Assembly: GCA_029204225.1 (NCBI GenBank)
Contig: CM055103.1
Coordinates: 24,874,656 to 24,938,655 of the forward strand
Reading direction: 5' to 3'
From: Diphasiastrum complanatum
Taxonomy: Eukaryota > Streptophyta > Lycopodiopsida > Lycopodiales > Lycopodiaceae
DNA: 64,000 nucleotides
Below the pieces are notes generated by a model. It saw only the letters and a list, made by a program, of their open reading frames with translations, was not told where the DNA came from and did no database searches. Below are positions 42,345-53,425 of this stretch, one piece after another. Made by a program: the position numbers and the translations under genes. Position 1 is the first letter of the stretch. Each line of letters begins with the position of its first letter.

Positions 42345-43250
42345 TAAAGAATGACGATCTTTAGTACAATTGACTTATCAGGTTTGTCTCCCATTAAATA
42401 CTGAGTATTGTAATAAGGTGCACATCAGCATGCCCTTTGAATTATGATCTGTGAAGCTCTTATTGGCAACAAGAAGATCACTACCCAAAGACCTATGAAA
42501 CAAACAAATTGAACAATATCAAAATAGTATCAACCAATTGTTAAAAGTCGAACAATCTTCAAAAGCCTATGATTTATGTGATGTTTCAAGCATAGTCAAA
42601 GATGATGTTTCTTAGTTCATGAAATAAAATTACAATTTGAAAGTGTGAGCTACTGGCTGCAAAGTCTGAATTTTGAAAAATCTAACTTTCCAGATACAAA
42701 GTAATAAAAGGGGAAAAAAAGCAACAAAAATGAAATTCAAAGGCGACAAGGCTCAAAGTTCATATGATTACTAGCAAACAGAACCAACTAATAAAATGGA
42801 GATGTATAAATAAGATCATGTACAGTCAAATTACATAGAATATGTACGTACAATGTGTGACTGGTAGGACTTCATTTCTTTGCTTAAGGCTAGGAATTCG
42901 ACTTCAATCAGCCACACAAATGAGGACATTCAAGGGAAAAATACACATGTAACTAGCACCAAGGAAGCGACCCCTGCGTCCGAACGCGCGTCCGGACGCG
43001 GACGCACCAGGGGTGTGTCCGGGTCCCCGACGCGTCCGGTATTTATTTATTTTTTAATTTTTTTTGATTTTTTGTGTCTTATTTAGACGAAAAAAATAAA
43101 AAAAAAATGGACGCGTCCGGGGGTCGGACACGTCCAGGTCCGGACGCTGGACGCGGCGGAATGTCCGGCCCGGACCCTAACAGTAACTGTTGCTGTTACT
43201 GTCTGTTACTAGCATCAGAAGAGAAAAAAAAAAGGTGATACATAAAATCA
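42345..43250 (-). repeat. Duplicated rhodanese intron (copy of 40820-41260)
   Basis: Plus-strand words line up in order. TCTCCCATTAAATACTGAGTA (42390) matches 40870, TTATTGGCAACAAGAAGATC (42460) matches 40942, and GTGACTGGTAGGACTTC (42857) matches 41167. AGAGGCCTTGGCTGAGTTTAC (43251) matches AGAGCCTCCTGGCAGTTAC (41262). This identifies 42345-43270 as the second intron of an upstream rhodanese copy. It is interrupted at 42960-43207 by an element absent from the other copy. Confidence 0.65.
42960..43207. mobile_element. Foldback element of GGACGCGTCCGG words with an empty site in the paralogous intron
   Basis: Arms of GACGCGTCCGG-type words are inverted around a core TTTTGTGTCTTATTTAGAC with T-runs left and A-runs right, so the whole can fold on itself. 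The flanks share ACTAGCAC (42952-42959) and ACTAGCAT (43208-43215). The paralogous intron has a single CTGACTAGTGTT there (about 41224), which is an empty site. The left end CAAGGAAGCG matches, in reverse, the end of the word island at 17281. The right end is diverged. Non-coding; probably a MITE-like hAT derivative. Confidence 0.65.
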
Positions 43251-43394
43251 CAAGAGGCCTTGGCTGAGTTTACAATGTCTCTTTAAGCTTGTATATAAGA
43301 AATAGAAGCTGACTTCAAAAATACATGTTCAGTGATTATGCAAGAGGAGCACACACACAATAAAGTTGGGGATCTAAAGGCCATACCTTCCTGT

Positions 43395-44342
43395 TGTTAG
43401 AAATTAATGTTTATTTGCACCCTGATGTTGGTTTGGCCATGCCTGCGTGCTAGGGGCCCTTACCTATATTTAGTGAAGTCAAGTTAGAACTTAGTTAGAC
43501 TCAAGTTTGAGATTCTAGTGCTTGATTTGGACCACAAGTTTTGCTATAGATAGGTGTGGGGTGCTTTTACCTTAATATAGAGACATCAAATAGGTAATTG
43601 CTTTGAGGTTGCTTTTAGGCTGCTTTTGCTTTTAGCTTTTTGCTTTTTGCTTTATGCTTTTAGCTTTTGCTAAGGACTAGAGAAATTATAAGGAGGGCTG
43701 GCACCCCACCTCCATCCATTCCATTGTAGAGAGCTATGCTCATTCTCTGATTAATCTAAGTTCTCATGTCTACGTTATTTGATTAAAAGGAAGTCAAGTT
43801 GTTTGATTCAAAGGAAGTCGAGGAATTGGATGATATGTTGCACTCATGGAGGCCACACATATGCACTAAAGGGACATGAAGACAAAAGTAAGATATTGGG
43901 AAGTCATATGAAGCAGGTTCATATGAGCGGCATACAAAGGAATTCTACATCAACATACGAAGGAAGTTCTACATCGAGTGATGAAGACATTGAGATCAGA
44001 GTTGGTCGTGGATTCTACAAAAGAGTTGAGGATCTTCATTACATGAACGTCATGGGGGATATACATGCATACTTGTGCTATGCATAGTTCTTGTAAGTTG
44101 TTATTAACAATGTAAACATTAAGGGGGAGTGTAAGAAATTAAAGTTTATTTGCATCCCTAGTGTTGGTTTGGCCATGCCTGTGTGCTAATTCTAGGGGCC
44201 TTTACCTATATTTAGTTAGACTCAAGTTCGAGATACTAGTGCTTGATTTGGACCACAAGTTTTGCTATAGATAGGTGTGGGGTGCCTTTACCTTATATAG
44301 AGACATCAATTCGGCAATTGCTTTAACTTTTAAGGTTGCTTT
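43395..44342 (+). mobile_element. Element W, miniature LTR retrotransposon (TRIM-like), second LTR interrupted
   Basis: LTR1 starts TGTTAGAAATTAATG at 43395 and runs to about 43765. LTR2 starts TGTAAGAAATTAAAG at 44130, directly after the polypurine tract AAGGGGGAG (44121-44129). The LTRs align over about 213 nt with a few indels until element X cuts LTR2 at 44343. The internal region is only about 360 bp. It holds one small plus-strand frame (43779-44087) with STSTYEGSSTSSDEDIEIRV, which I do not recognise. No primer site was identified. The rest of LTR2 was not found beyond X. Confidence 0.65.
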
Positions 44343-45080
44343 TGTCGGAATTCAATGTGAACTAGAAGCAGAAACATTCACAACGAATTAAGTGATTAAT
44401 GTTCTATGAACAATCACAAATTATGCATAAAAGTGGAAGCAAAGTAGGATACCAATGGAGACAAATCTCTATACAAAGAATGTATGTACATAAGAATTGC
44501 CACTCTCTCTAGTCTCTCCAGCCTATTCAGGCTCTTCCTGCTCTTTAGCCTCTTTGGGCTCTTTCTCCTCTTTTCAGCAGAAAGAGGGTGCCTATTTATA
44601 CTAGTAGAGATAGAGAAATCCAAAGGCCAATGGTTCCCAATGTGAAATATCCAAAAGCCAAGAGCCATATGTTACATAGGAGTTACAAAAGCAAATGAAA
44701 AGCCTTGGCATTGGACAACCAAGTTCTAATTGGAGAAGAAGGTCACTTGCCCCATGGACGCCCCATTATGAGTTGGGCCCCTCCAAACCTGAGTACATGG
44801 ACCAAAAGTTAAAAAATGCTCCTTGGGTCCTCAAAACCATAACATTGCCCCAACTTCATTAAATATGGCATTAACCCCATGAAGTCATGCAATCCAAGCT
44901 TGGAGAAAGCTTTGTACTCGCCATACTGTCTCTGGAGAAGATTCCACTTAGGGAGAAAATAAACTCCGATGACCCCTGACAGCCGTCCAGGGTGTACCTT
45001 TGTACCTCGACTTTGCAGTCAGAGCATCAACAGAGGAATCTCCATTAAAGGACAAATAGGACAAATAGTGACTTCTAACA
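44343..45080 (-). repeat. Element X 3' LTR
   Basis: On the plus strand it runs TGTCGGAATTC ... ACTTCTAACA. The first about 220 bp match 53204-53425 with few differences, and 44830-45020 matches 55835-56036. Tandem CTCTTTAGCCTCTTTGGGCTC words lie near 44535-44570. Confidence 0.8.
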
Positions 45081-45624
45081 CTCTCCCTTACAAATTTAAT
45101 TTTGTTTTACTCCCATCAAAGGTTCTTGTTTTGTCTCCAAACCTCAATTTCCAGGTAGTGATGTAGGTCCCCGAGATCCTTCATCTCAAACTTTGCACTT
45201 AGTGACTTTTTCTCACTTTCAGTCTTGATAACATGATTCCGATTCCTCAATACTTGTGTTTTAAATGTAAGTCTGAATTCCTTCATTTTGTACATGCATC
45301 TGATTTAGTCTTCCAGGAATACTTTTGAAATTAGTAGATCCCCACTGATCTATGGCCAGTAGACTTCATGGAGAGCTATCGAACTCCGAATATGGAATTC
45401 ATCAAAGTGTTTTTGCTTATCCTGTAATAACATAGCTAAACTGATAAATGCACCAACAAAAAAAGAGGTTGAGCTAAGACTCATAACGCAACTTTGGCTA
45501 ACTTGTTCAACACTCTTCTTCTTTACAACCACCTGTGTGAAAAAATCCCAAAAGGATTTCACATGGATAAAATAGCAATAAAGTTTCAAATCAAAAACCT
45601 GCTCCAACTTCCATTCAGTTATAT

Positions 45625-46103
45625 TGTTAGAGTCCAGTTACGACTCTATCATGACCTTGGCACGGCCGGTCACCAGAGGGCCTAAGGCCAAGTATTGGCA
45701 AGGGCTGGTGACCGAGGAGGACATCTGTCCCAAGTTGGGACCGGTGCGTCACAAGCAGTGACCCGGTGTGGCCACCTGACAAGTCGTCAGATATGCGGTG
45801 TGTCTTGATCGTCGGGACCCTAGCCGTCAGTGACGAGATGCTAGGCGGCAAGTAGTCGGGGTGACCAAGAGGGTCACAGGTCTTTGGCGGGGCACGGGGG
45901 TGGTACCCTATGAGTCACTCAGTATTCACAGGTCACAGGGGCTAGGCATGCCAAGTGGACTGATCACCCACAGGTGGATGCCATGTGCCAGTTGACGGGA
46001 ATAGCAGGTAGAATGACTCAAGGAGGGGGTGCCTCTGGTTGGGAGGTTCATTCTACACACCGGCTTCTAGGATTCACGAGCTTGGAGAGACTGGCTTGTG
46101 ACA
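45625..46103 (+). repeat. Element Z 5' LTR
   Basis: Starts TGTTAGAGTCC and ends TTGTGACA, 479 bp. It is GC-richer than its surroundings. The 3' LTR copy starts TATTAGAGTCC, one G-to-A change at the terminal dinucleotide. Confidence 0.95.
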
Positions 46104-46105
46104 AT

Positions 46106-46117
46106 TGGTATCAGAGC
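46106..46117 (+). other. Element Z primer binding site
   Basis: TGGTATCAGAGC, two bases after the LTR end, complementary to the 3' end of plant initiator-methionine tRNA, the usual minus-strand primer. Confidence 0.9.
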
Positions 46118-47102
46118 CTCGTTCTAGAGAGAGAAAACGTCGTTCTAGAGAGAGAAAGTTTAGAAATTGTTAGATTTTGCTTGTTTTTAAAGGATTTTTG
46201 AGGGAGAAAACGTGGGAGACAGATTGGAGAAGAAAGGTGGGCCTCCAGCACTGCTGTTCCAGCATACAGGGAGCCCACAAACACCCGTTTTGAAGGAGAA
46301 AAAGTGGAAAAAATTCTGAGGATGCTCCATCGGCTTCCTGTGGCCTATCTCCATCGCTGAAAAAGAGGGAAATAGATTCAAATTTGCAGGGATTTGTGAG
46401 CAATCGTTTCCTACTGTTCTAGCGCTGATCTACACATCTTTTCAGAGTTGTTTCAACGATTTCTAGCAAGGAAATTTGGGCATACTTTGTTCCTACAGCT
46501 CCACCGCATTTTTTTCAGAAGGATTTTCGCTCATAACTTTCCGAAACCTTCTCAGATCCTGATCAGATTTTGGGAGCATGTCCCTAGTATCCATAGCGAT
46601 CTTATAGAGCCATCATACGCCGGTTTTGGAGCAGATTTGCCTCTGTTTCACCAAAAAGTCAGTTTACAAGCAAAAAACAGATCAGATTTTTGGATTGGGC
46701 ATAACTTTTCCGATTTATCTCCGGTTTTTGATGTTAAGGTTTCAGATTGGGCCTAGTAGGAGGGCGACCTACTGCCAATTGACCGTTCGTGAAAAGCTTT
46801 TGCCGTTTGGAAGAAATTCGACATCAAACAACCCGCTCTTTTCCTGTTTTTTTTTACTTTCAAGCCGATTTGGTGCCCAAAAAAAGTTCTTTACTGACTT
46901 TTGTACCAGCGTAGGACGCAAGGGAAGTACTACCTGTCCTTGGCTTTGTGTTTTCCCCAGAGTTTTATTACTTTCCAGTTGCCTTTTGTCTCTTTCAGTT
47001 CTAAATTGTCAATAAGCTGAACATTTCCCTTTTTTCCTGACTGTGTTTCAATAAGTGCAATTTCTAGCTTGATTCCGTGTTGTCTCTGTTTTTTGTTTCA
47101 TA
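46118..47102 (+). other. Element Z untranslated leader
   Basis: About 1 kb between primer site and gag. A short GTTCTAGAGAGAGAAA repeat lies at 46122-46156. Open frames here are short and unsupported. Confidence 0.6.
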
Positions 47103-48230
47103 ATGGAAGATGACAGAGTTGATATTCGCTCAGTCCACCCATTGCTCTTCCATCACCACCACATAGCCCTGTGCTTAGTCCTGCCCATAATCCGCCTACA
47201 GTGGCTGCCCGTTCGCCTGCTGGTACTTCCCCTTCTGTGCAAGCTCGCATGGATAGTGTGGAAAAGACCGTCGCAGAGATGCGAGCGATGATGGTAGTTG
47301 GTGGTTATGCGTCTCCCTCGTAGTATGCTCCACCTTAGCCGTCTTTTGTTGTTCGTCCTATGTTACCTCCACTCTATCCAGAAGACAAAAGATATTAAAC
47401 CTACCCGTTTCGCTGGAAACACTCCCCAACGCAATAGTGATATTGTAGATCAGTGGTTGCATAACTGGGAAGAGTATTTTGATTTGAAACGGTCCCCAAC
47501 TGATGAGGGTTGGCGGGTCCGCAAAGCTGTTTACCATTTCACTGATTTTGCTGACAGGTGGTGGTGCAAGTTGTTGAAGTCTAATCATGCTCCATCCACC
47601 TGGCTTGAGTTTAAGCGAGCTTTCAGAGCTCAGTTTATTCTCCACATGAGCATGTGCGTGCGACGGATGCTTGGCCTTTGCATCGTCAGAGGCAGTACAT
47701 GGTGTAGGAATATGCTGATAGGTACCGTGAGACGCTTATCAAGATTCCGGAAGAGATTCCCGAGTGGCTGGTAGTCCACAAGTTCATATTTGGCCTTCAT
47801 GAAGAGTTGAGGCCTTCAGTGCTTAATGAAGGGTGCAAGACCTAAGAAGAGGCAGTTGCTACAGCTCTCAACTTTGAAGGTAATGTGCGCACCAAGGCTG
47901 AATCTGGAGCGCCAAGCTGGCCTCAGAAGAAGGGTTCGCGAAAGTCTGGCCAAGCCGGTCAGAAAGGCTTTTCGCAGAAGGATCCTATCCAGATGCAGCA
48001 GACTTTGAAGCGCAAGGCGGTATCTCCTATGGCTCGTCGTGCTTACGACAAGTCTCCCCTCAGTCCTAAGCAATAGGAAAAGGCCAAGAAAGACGGATTA
48101 TGCTTTTTCTGTCTTGGCAAGTATCTTTTCAAAGATTGTCCTCGACGTACGGGCAAGAAGCTCCATACTATGCAACGTCAAGATGAGGGCAAGGATGAGA
48201 AAATTTTGGATGACTTGTTGGTAAGTGATG
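47103..48230 (+). pseudogene. Element Z gag
   Basis: The ATG at 47103 is followed by a Pro/Ala-rich N-terminus in broken frames (MDSVEKTVAEMRAMM near 47250). The core at 47398-47645 reads TRFAGNTPQRNSDIVDQWLH, RKAVYHFTDFADRWWCKLL and TWLEFKRAFRAQFI, the Retrotrans_gag pattern. Past frameshifts near 47645 and 47780, a basic region and a decayed knuckle [13 protein letters not shown] follow. In-frame TAG codons at 47321 and 47336 replace Gln codons in a Pro/Gln/Ser-rich stretch, and another TAG lies at 48074. Confidence 0.75.
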
Positions 48231-49615
48231 ATGAGGACACTCGTCATGTATTGACTATTTCGGTGTGGAAGCTTGTTCTAGAGGCACCAGTTTGTTACTT
48301 GTCCACCGAGGCGTGGGAAGCTTATCGGTTTCCAGATAGTAAACTGATACTCATGAGGGGAAAACTGGAAGGTCATGACGTGCTCGTCTTGTTTGACACC
48401 GGTTCCTCGCATAATATTATCAATTCTCGTGTGGTGAGGAAATTTCACTTGGCTACTGTTCCATCTGATTACCGGTATACTGTTGAGATGCCAGATGGTA
48501 AGGGAACAGAGGTTTGGGATGAAAGAATCTCTCGGGCGTCTTTGTCTATTCAGACATATACCGAGAAGTTAGATTTTGAAATTACTAAACTAGCTAAGTT
48601 TGATATTGTACTTGGTAAGCGGTGGCATGCAAGTAAGCAACCCGCTATAGATTTTAAGTCACATGTGTATAAGTTCGGGCATGAGGGTATGTCTCATGTC
48701 TTAAAGGGGGAGAGACCATCTGTTGAGGGTCCTCTTGTCACCTATATGCAAATAAAGAGAATGGAGATTCAGTATTTGTGGTTGGGTTATGTGAATGTTG
48801 ATTCCAGTTTTGATTCTTATGTTGGTAATAATCAGATAAGCACACTCACTAATAAACCACAAGAAGCTTCATTTACTTTTGCATCCCCTAGTGCACATGC
48901 ATTTGCATTACAGCCTAGATGTGACCCAGCAAGTGAGTTGGAGAAGTCCATCCGCACGCAGTTTAAACACGTGCTAATTAGTAATATGCCAGAGGTATTG
49001 CCGCCTAGTCGGAACGTTGATCATCGTATTGAGCTCGTTCCAGGGGCAAGTCCGGTATGTAGGCCTCCTTATAGGATGAGCCTAAAAGAGGAAGAGGAAG
49101 TCAGAAAGATGTTAGAGGAGTATCTCAAGCTGGGGTACATCCGTCCGAGTTATTCACCTTTCGCCTCTCCTATTTTACTTGTTAAGAAAAAGGATGGTAG
49201 TTTCCGGATGTGTGTAGATTACAGGGAATTGAATAAGATCACTGTAAAGCATAGGTATTCGATGCCCAGGATTGATGATCTACTGGATGCATTGCAAGGT
49301 GCAACCATTTTCAGTAAGATTGATCTCAAAAGTGGATACCATCAAATACGGATTCGAGATGAAGACGTCCAAAAGACGGCCTTCCGAACCCGTTTCGGTC
49401 ATTATAAATTTTTGGTTATGCCATTTGGGTTAACCAATGCCCCAGCCACGTTCATAATGCTCATGAACGATGTCTTGCGAGACTATATGGGCAAGTTTGT
49501 CGTCAATTTTATTGACGATATATTGGTTCTTAGTAAAGCGGTTGAGGAGCATGAGATTCATCTCAAGACCGTTTTGGGCAAGTTACAAGCTTCTGTCTTG
49601 TATGCCAATGCTTAG
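48170..49615 (+). pseudogene. Element Z protease and reverse transcriptase (481 open codons)
   Basis: At about residue 76 is the aspartic protease site [15 protein letters not shown] runs from about residue 305: [65 protein letters not shown], and the catalytic [10 protein letters not shown] near residue 445. The frame ends at TAG 49613-49615, within a segment where Ty3 polyproteins simply continue (next: VEYLGHVV). Catalytic residues of both enzymes are intact. Confidence 0.9.
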
Positions 49616-50320
49616 AAGACAGAGTTGTGTAAGACTCGTGTCGAGTATTTGGGTCACGTAGTGACAGCTGAGGGTTTTTCGGTTGACCCAGCCAAGGTGG
49701 CTGTGGTTAAAAAGTGGCCGAGGCCTACCGATATACACCAATTACAGTCTTTCTTAGGCTTTTGTAAGTTCTACCGGCGGTTTGTTAGGAATTATTCCTG
49801 GATAGCTGCTCCTTTAACGGACCAGTTAAGGAAAAACAACACTGTGTTTCGATGGGATGCTGAAGCTCAGCAACGTTTTGAGAACTTAAAGGAGTCTGTG
49901 GCCACGGCTCCAGTTCTCAAAATTGTGGATACCCAGAAACCTTTTGACCTAGAGACGGATGCAAGTGGCATTGTCGTAGGTGCAGTGTTGAGCCAGGAGG
50001 GTAGACTAGTAGCCTTTGAGAGTAAGAAGTTGACACCAACTCAACAGAGATATCCTACACACGAGCAAGAGTTGTATGCGATTATGCATGCGCTCAAGGT
50101 GTAGAGACATTATTTATATGGCGCCGAGTTTTGTGTGTACACAGATCTTCATACTTTAAGGTATTTTTGCACTCAGCCAGATTTGAAGGGCCACCAAGCT
50201 CGGTGGGCCGAGCTGATGCAGGAATTTCATTTGGAAATTCGCTTTCGAAGAGGGAAGGAAAATGTGGTCGCTGATGCACTATCTCGTATACTGCATCAGA
50301 TGAGCTTCACTTGACAGTGG
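49616..50320 (+). pseudogene. Element Z RT thumb and RNase H
   Basis: Continues from the stop with VEYLGHVVTAEGFSVDPAKV and LQSFLGFCKFYRRFVRNYS. RNase H follows: DLETDASGIVVGAVLSQEGR, QQRYPTHEQELYAIMHALKV, then TAG at 50102-50104 where the family has Trp (KVWRHYLYG), and NVVADALSRI at the end. The Asp and Glu residues of RNase H are present. Confidence 0.9.
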
Positions 50321-50458
50321 TCTCATGGAGGAGATTAAGAAGGCTCAAGAAAAGGACCCGCATTGTCAGCGTGTGTGGCCTAATGCGCGCAAGGTAGTCG
50401 ACCAGTCGAGGCTGTCGCTTTCGTAGAGGCACACACTAGTACATATTTAACATACACC

Positions 50459-51505
50459 ATGAAGGATGGTATGTTATTGAGAAATGGAAGAGTTTTCGTG
50501 CCAGACGTGAAGGATCTTTGTCGTAAGATACTTCATGAATGCCATGATAGTCCCTGCGCAGGGCACCCTGGTATTGATAAGACCAGTGAGATTTTGAGAA
50601 GGCATTATTTCTGGCCACAATTGCAGCGGGATGTAAGAGAGTGCGTCCAGAATTGCACGGCTTGTCAGGTGAACAAGGTCAAGAGAGTAAGTCCTCCGAG
50701 CTTGCTACATCCACTTGAGATACCTACAGGAAGGTGGGAAAGCATCTCTATGGATTTTATTGTTGGGCTACCCAGGACCCAGAATGGATTCAATTCCGTT
50801 ATGGTAGTGGTAGACAGGTTTTCCAAGATGGCTCATTTCATCGCAACGACCAAGAAGGTCACAGCTCCGCAAGTGGCTGAGTTGTTTATTCAGAATATTG
50901 TTAAGTTACATGGTCTTCCGAAGTCCATAGTTTCTGATAGGGATCCCAAGTTTACGAGAAATTTCTGGATTGAGGTGTTCGCCAAGCTGGGAACATAGTT
51001 GTGGATGAGTAGCTCTGAGCATCCTTAGACGGATGGTCAGACAGAGCGAGTGAATCAGATCTTGGAAGATATGCTTAGGGCATATGTGAGTAGTACGCAA
51101 ACAGACTGGGTAAAACATTTACCGCTACTGGAGTTCGCGTACAATGATAAGAGACATGTGTCCACTCGATTGAGTCCATTTGAGCTCAATTATGGTTTCA
51201 GGCCACTGAGTCCTGTAATCATAGGGATTCCGCATAGGGTACCTAGTGTTGTAGAGTTTTTGGCTCAGATGCAGCAGAAGCTCGAGCTGGCACGAGATAA
51301 CTTGTCCAAAGTTGTAGCTAGGGCAGAGAGTTATGCTCGTGAGAACCGTACCTATCAGGAATTTGAGAATGGAGATTGGATGTATTTACTAGTCCCTTCG
51401 AAGTCGAAGGTGCTACGCACAGGAAAGTGCGCCAGGTTATCTCCTAGGTATTGTGGACCATGGTTGATTATTAAGAAGGTGATCCAAGTAGCTTATAAGC
51501 TATAG
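50459..51505 (+). pseudogene. Element Z integrase
   Basis: The His-His-Cys-Cys zinc domain is visible (LHECHDSPCAGHPG, then CVQNCTACQ). The catalytic Asp, Asp and Glu lie in SMDFIVGLP, IVSDRDPKF and TDGQTERVNQ. TAG codons at 50996, 51026 and 51503 interrupt it. At the second, the family motif HPQTDGQTE makes CAG the clear ancestor; at the third, YKLQLP likewise. After the core come FELNYGFRPLSP and the C-terminal GPWLIIKKV region. Confidence 0.9.
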
Positions 51506-51788
51506 CTACCTGTGGGATGCAAGGTGCATCCAGTATTCCATGTTAGCAAACTGAAGAGATGTTTGCACAATGGCGATAGCCTGGTGGAAGGTAGTGTCTC
51601 TTGAGGAGAAAGACACCACAGGTTATGGGCCAGACAGAATCCTAGATCGAAGGGAGCGACGATTGCGGAATCGTCTCCTTCAAGAGTATCTAGTAACCTG
51701 GAAAGGGCATCCTTTGTCAAGTGCTACCTGGGAGATGCGACAGGCATTGCAGAAGTCTTACCCAGAGTTTGTCATCGAGGCCCAATGA
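51506..51788 (+). pseudogene. Element Z integrase tail and chromodomain
   Basis: After KVHPVFHVSKLKRC (family motif HPVFHVSxLK) a frameshift near 51600 leads to GPDRILDRRERRLRNRLLQE and then YLVTWKGHPLSSATWE, a chromodomain. In chromoviruses this module reads histone marks and directs insertion to heterochromatin. The frame ends at TGA 51786-51788, just before the polypurine tract. Confidence 0.85.
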
Positions 51789-51809
51789 CTTGCCAGAGGA
51801 GGGAAGGAT

Positions 51810-52285
51810 TATTAGAGTCCAGTTACGACTCTATCATGACCTTGGCACGGCCGGTCACCAGAGGGCCTGAGGCCAAGTATTGGCAAGGGCTGGTGACCGA
51901 GGAGGACATCTGTCCCAAGTTGGGACCGGTGCGTCACGAGCAGTGACCCGGTGTGGCCGCCTAACAAGTTGTCAGAGATGCGATGTGTCTTGACCGTCGG
52001 GACCCTAGCCATCAGTGACGAGATGCTAGGCGGCAAGTAGTCGGGGTGACCAAGAGGGTCATAGGTCTTTGGCGGGGCACGAGGGTGGTACCCTATGAGT
52101 CACTCAGTATTCACAGGTCACAGGGGCTAGGCATGCCAAGTGGACTGATCACCCACAAGTGGATGCCATGTGCCAGTTGACGGGAATAGCAGGTAGGACT
52201 CAAGGAGGGGGTGCCTATGGTTGGGAGGTTCATTCTACACACCGGCTTCTAGGATTCACGAGCTTGGCGAGATTGGCTTGTGACA
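51810..52285 (+). repeat. Element Z 3' LTR
   Basis: 476 bp, aligned to the 5' LTR throughout. Starts TATTAGAG (5' copy TGTTAGAG) and ends TGTGACA, followed by TATAT. Confidence 0.95.
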
Positions 52286-52290
52286 TATAT

Positions 52291-53192
52291 CACTTAAAAT
52301 TTTGCTTTGCCTTGGATTATGGATTCAAGGTTTGTGTTCAATGTATATCATGTAGAAAAAGAACAACTACCCCAACCATAAGCAAAGCTCACTCCAAGGT
52401 ACCTACTAACAGATCAAACAATGGAATTGCTTTCCAACAATTTCTCTCCCATGATGCGTACCTGTCTTATAGGATTAAAAATGCTCATTGGTATCCAAAT
52501 TCGAAATAGGAAATCAAATATATGAGAAGGAATAAATAACTTTATACTTTTTCTCTCCCTATTCACAAGAATAAGATCCAAAATGCACTCTCCCTAACAA
52601 GATTATCACATCAAAATAGAGATTTAAACACATGGCAAAAAGGACAACATTATTGGTGCACAATTTTCTACGTAAAGATGATCGTAGAACCAATCTAAAA
52701 AGCCAACTCTATAAAAGAGAAAAGAGATTCTAGCGTGATGAATTCTCAAAAACGTAACTTGAAAATGGTAGAAAACTTCTCATTCTTCAAGGAAATAAAA
52801 TCCCAACATGATTCTAAGGTGTAGACAACCATAATTCATGCTAAAAAAACAGATTTTAGATCTGTCCCTCTTTTAGAAATCACCCAAAAAGTTACACAAG
52901 ATCCAATAGGAATCGACTTCATCACTTAAATTTGCACCCATTAATGTTTGCATTTGCAAACAAGTATGGACAACAAATACACATGAATCAATCATAAACA
53001 ACTTATGAAAGAAGAAGAATTGGAAAGAGCAGATTATTAAGTATGCTAAAGATTCAAAATGCACCCAAGCTTTTGAACCCCCAGAGACTCCTTTTGCTAG
53101 AACAAAATCGCCGATCTGTTGACTTTCCAATATGCATAATAATCTTCACGATGTTGAGGCTATGGGTGTTAATCATGCAGCCTATCAACCTA
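52291..53192 (-). other. Element X internal region, right part
   Basis: Non-coding AT-rich sequence between Z and the X primer site. An 85-codon minus-strand frame (53130-52873) has no recognisable motif. No gag or pol residue patterns were found. Confidence 0.5.
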
Positions 53193-53203
53193 CTCTGATA
53201 CCA
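53193..53203 (-). other. Element X primer binding site
   Basis: Minus-strand TGGTATCAGAG directly after the LTR end (TCGACA), matching initiator-Met tRNA. It orients X on the minus strand. Confidence 0.85.
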
Positions 53204-53425
53204 TGTCGAAATTCAATGTGAACTAGAAGCGGAAACATTCACAATGAATTAAGTGATTAATGTTCTATGAACAATCACAAATTATGCATACAAGTGGAAG
53301 CAAAGTAGGATACCAATGAAGACAAATCTCTATACAAAGAATGTATGTACATAAGGATTGCCACTCTCTCTAGTCTCTCCAGCCTCTTCAGGCTCTTCCT
53401 CCTCTTGAGCCTTCCTCCTCTTCAG
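53204..53425 (-). repeat. Element X 5' LTR, first part
   Basis: Matches 44343-44570 (TGTCGAAATTCAATGTGAAC onward). It stops in CTTCCTCCTCTTCAG, where the LTR of element Y begins. Confidence 0.85.

Larger units (their letters stand above)
45625..52285 (+). mobile_element. Element Z, near full-length Ty3 chromovirus, 5-bp TSD TATAT
   Basis: LTRs at 45625-46103 and 51810-52285, primer site TGGTATCAGAGC at 46106-46117, polypurine tract GAGGAGGGAAGGAT at 51796-51809. Target duplications TATAT are at 45620-45624 and 52286-52290. By eye the LTRs differ at about 16 substitutions plus a 3-bp indel, mostly transitions. Internal order is gag, protease, RT, RNase H, integrase, chromodomain, as in Ty3 chromoviruses. 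All domains are recognisable, but stops and frameshifts make it non-functional. It is inserted inside element X. Confidence 0.95.

Noticed and set aside
45540-45560. Splice-acceptor-like TTTTTCACACAG inside element X suggesting a captured host intron
   Set aside because: A single acceptor-like string with no matching donor or recognisable protein; too weak to call.
45627-45851. Minus-strand 74-codon frame repeated at 51812-52036
   Set aside because: Both lie within the LTRs of Z and are identical by LTR origin; no independent evidence of coding.
47826-48224. Alternative-frame open stretches within Z gag
   Set aside because: Out-of-frame shadows of the gag basic region and knuckle, explained by frameshifts.
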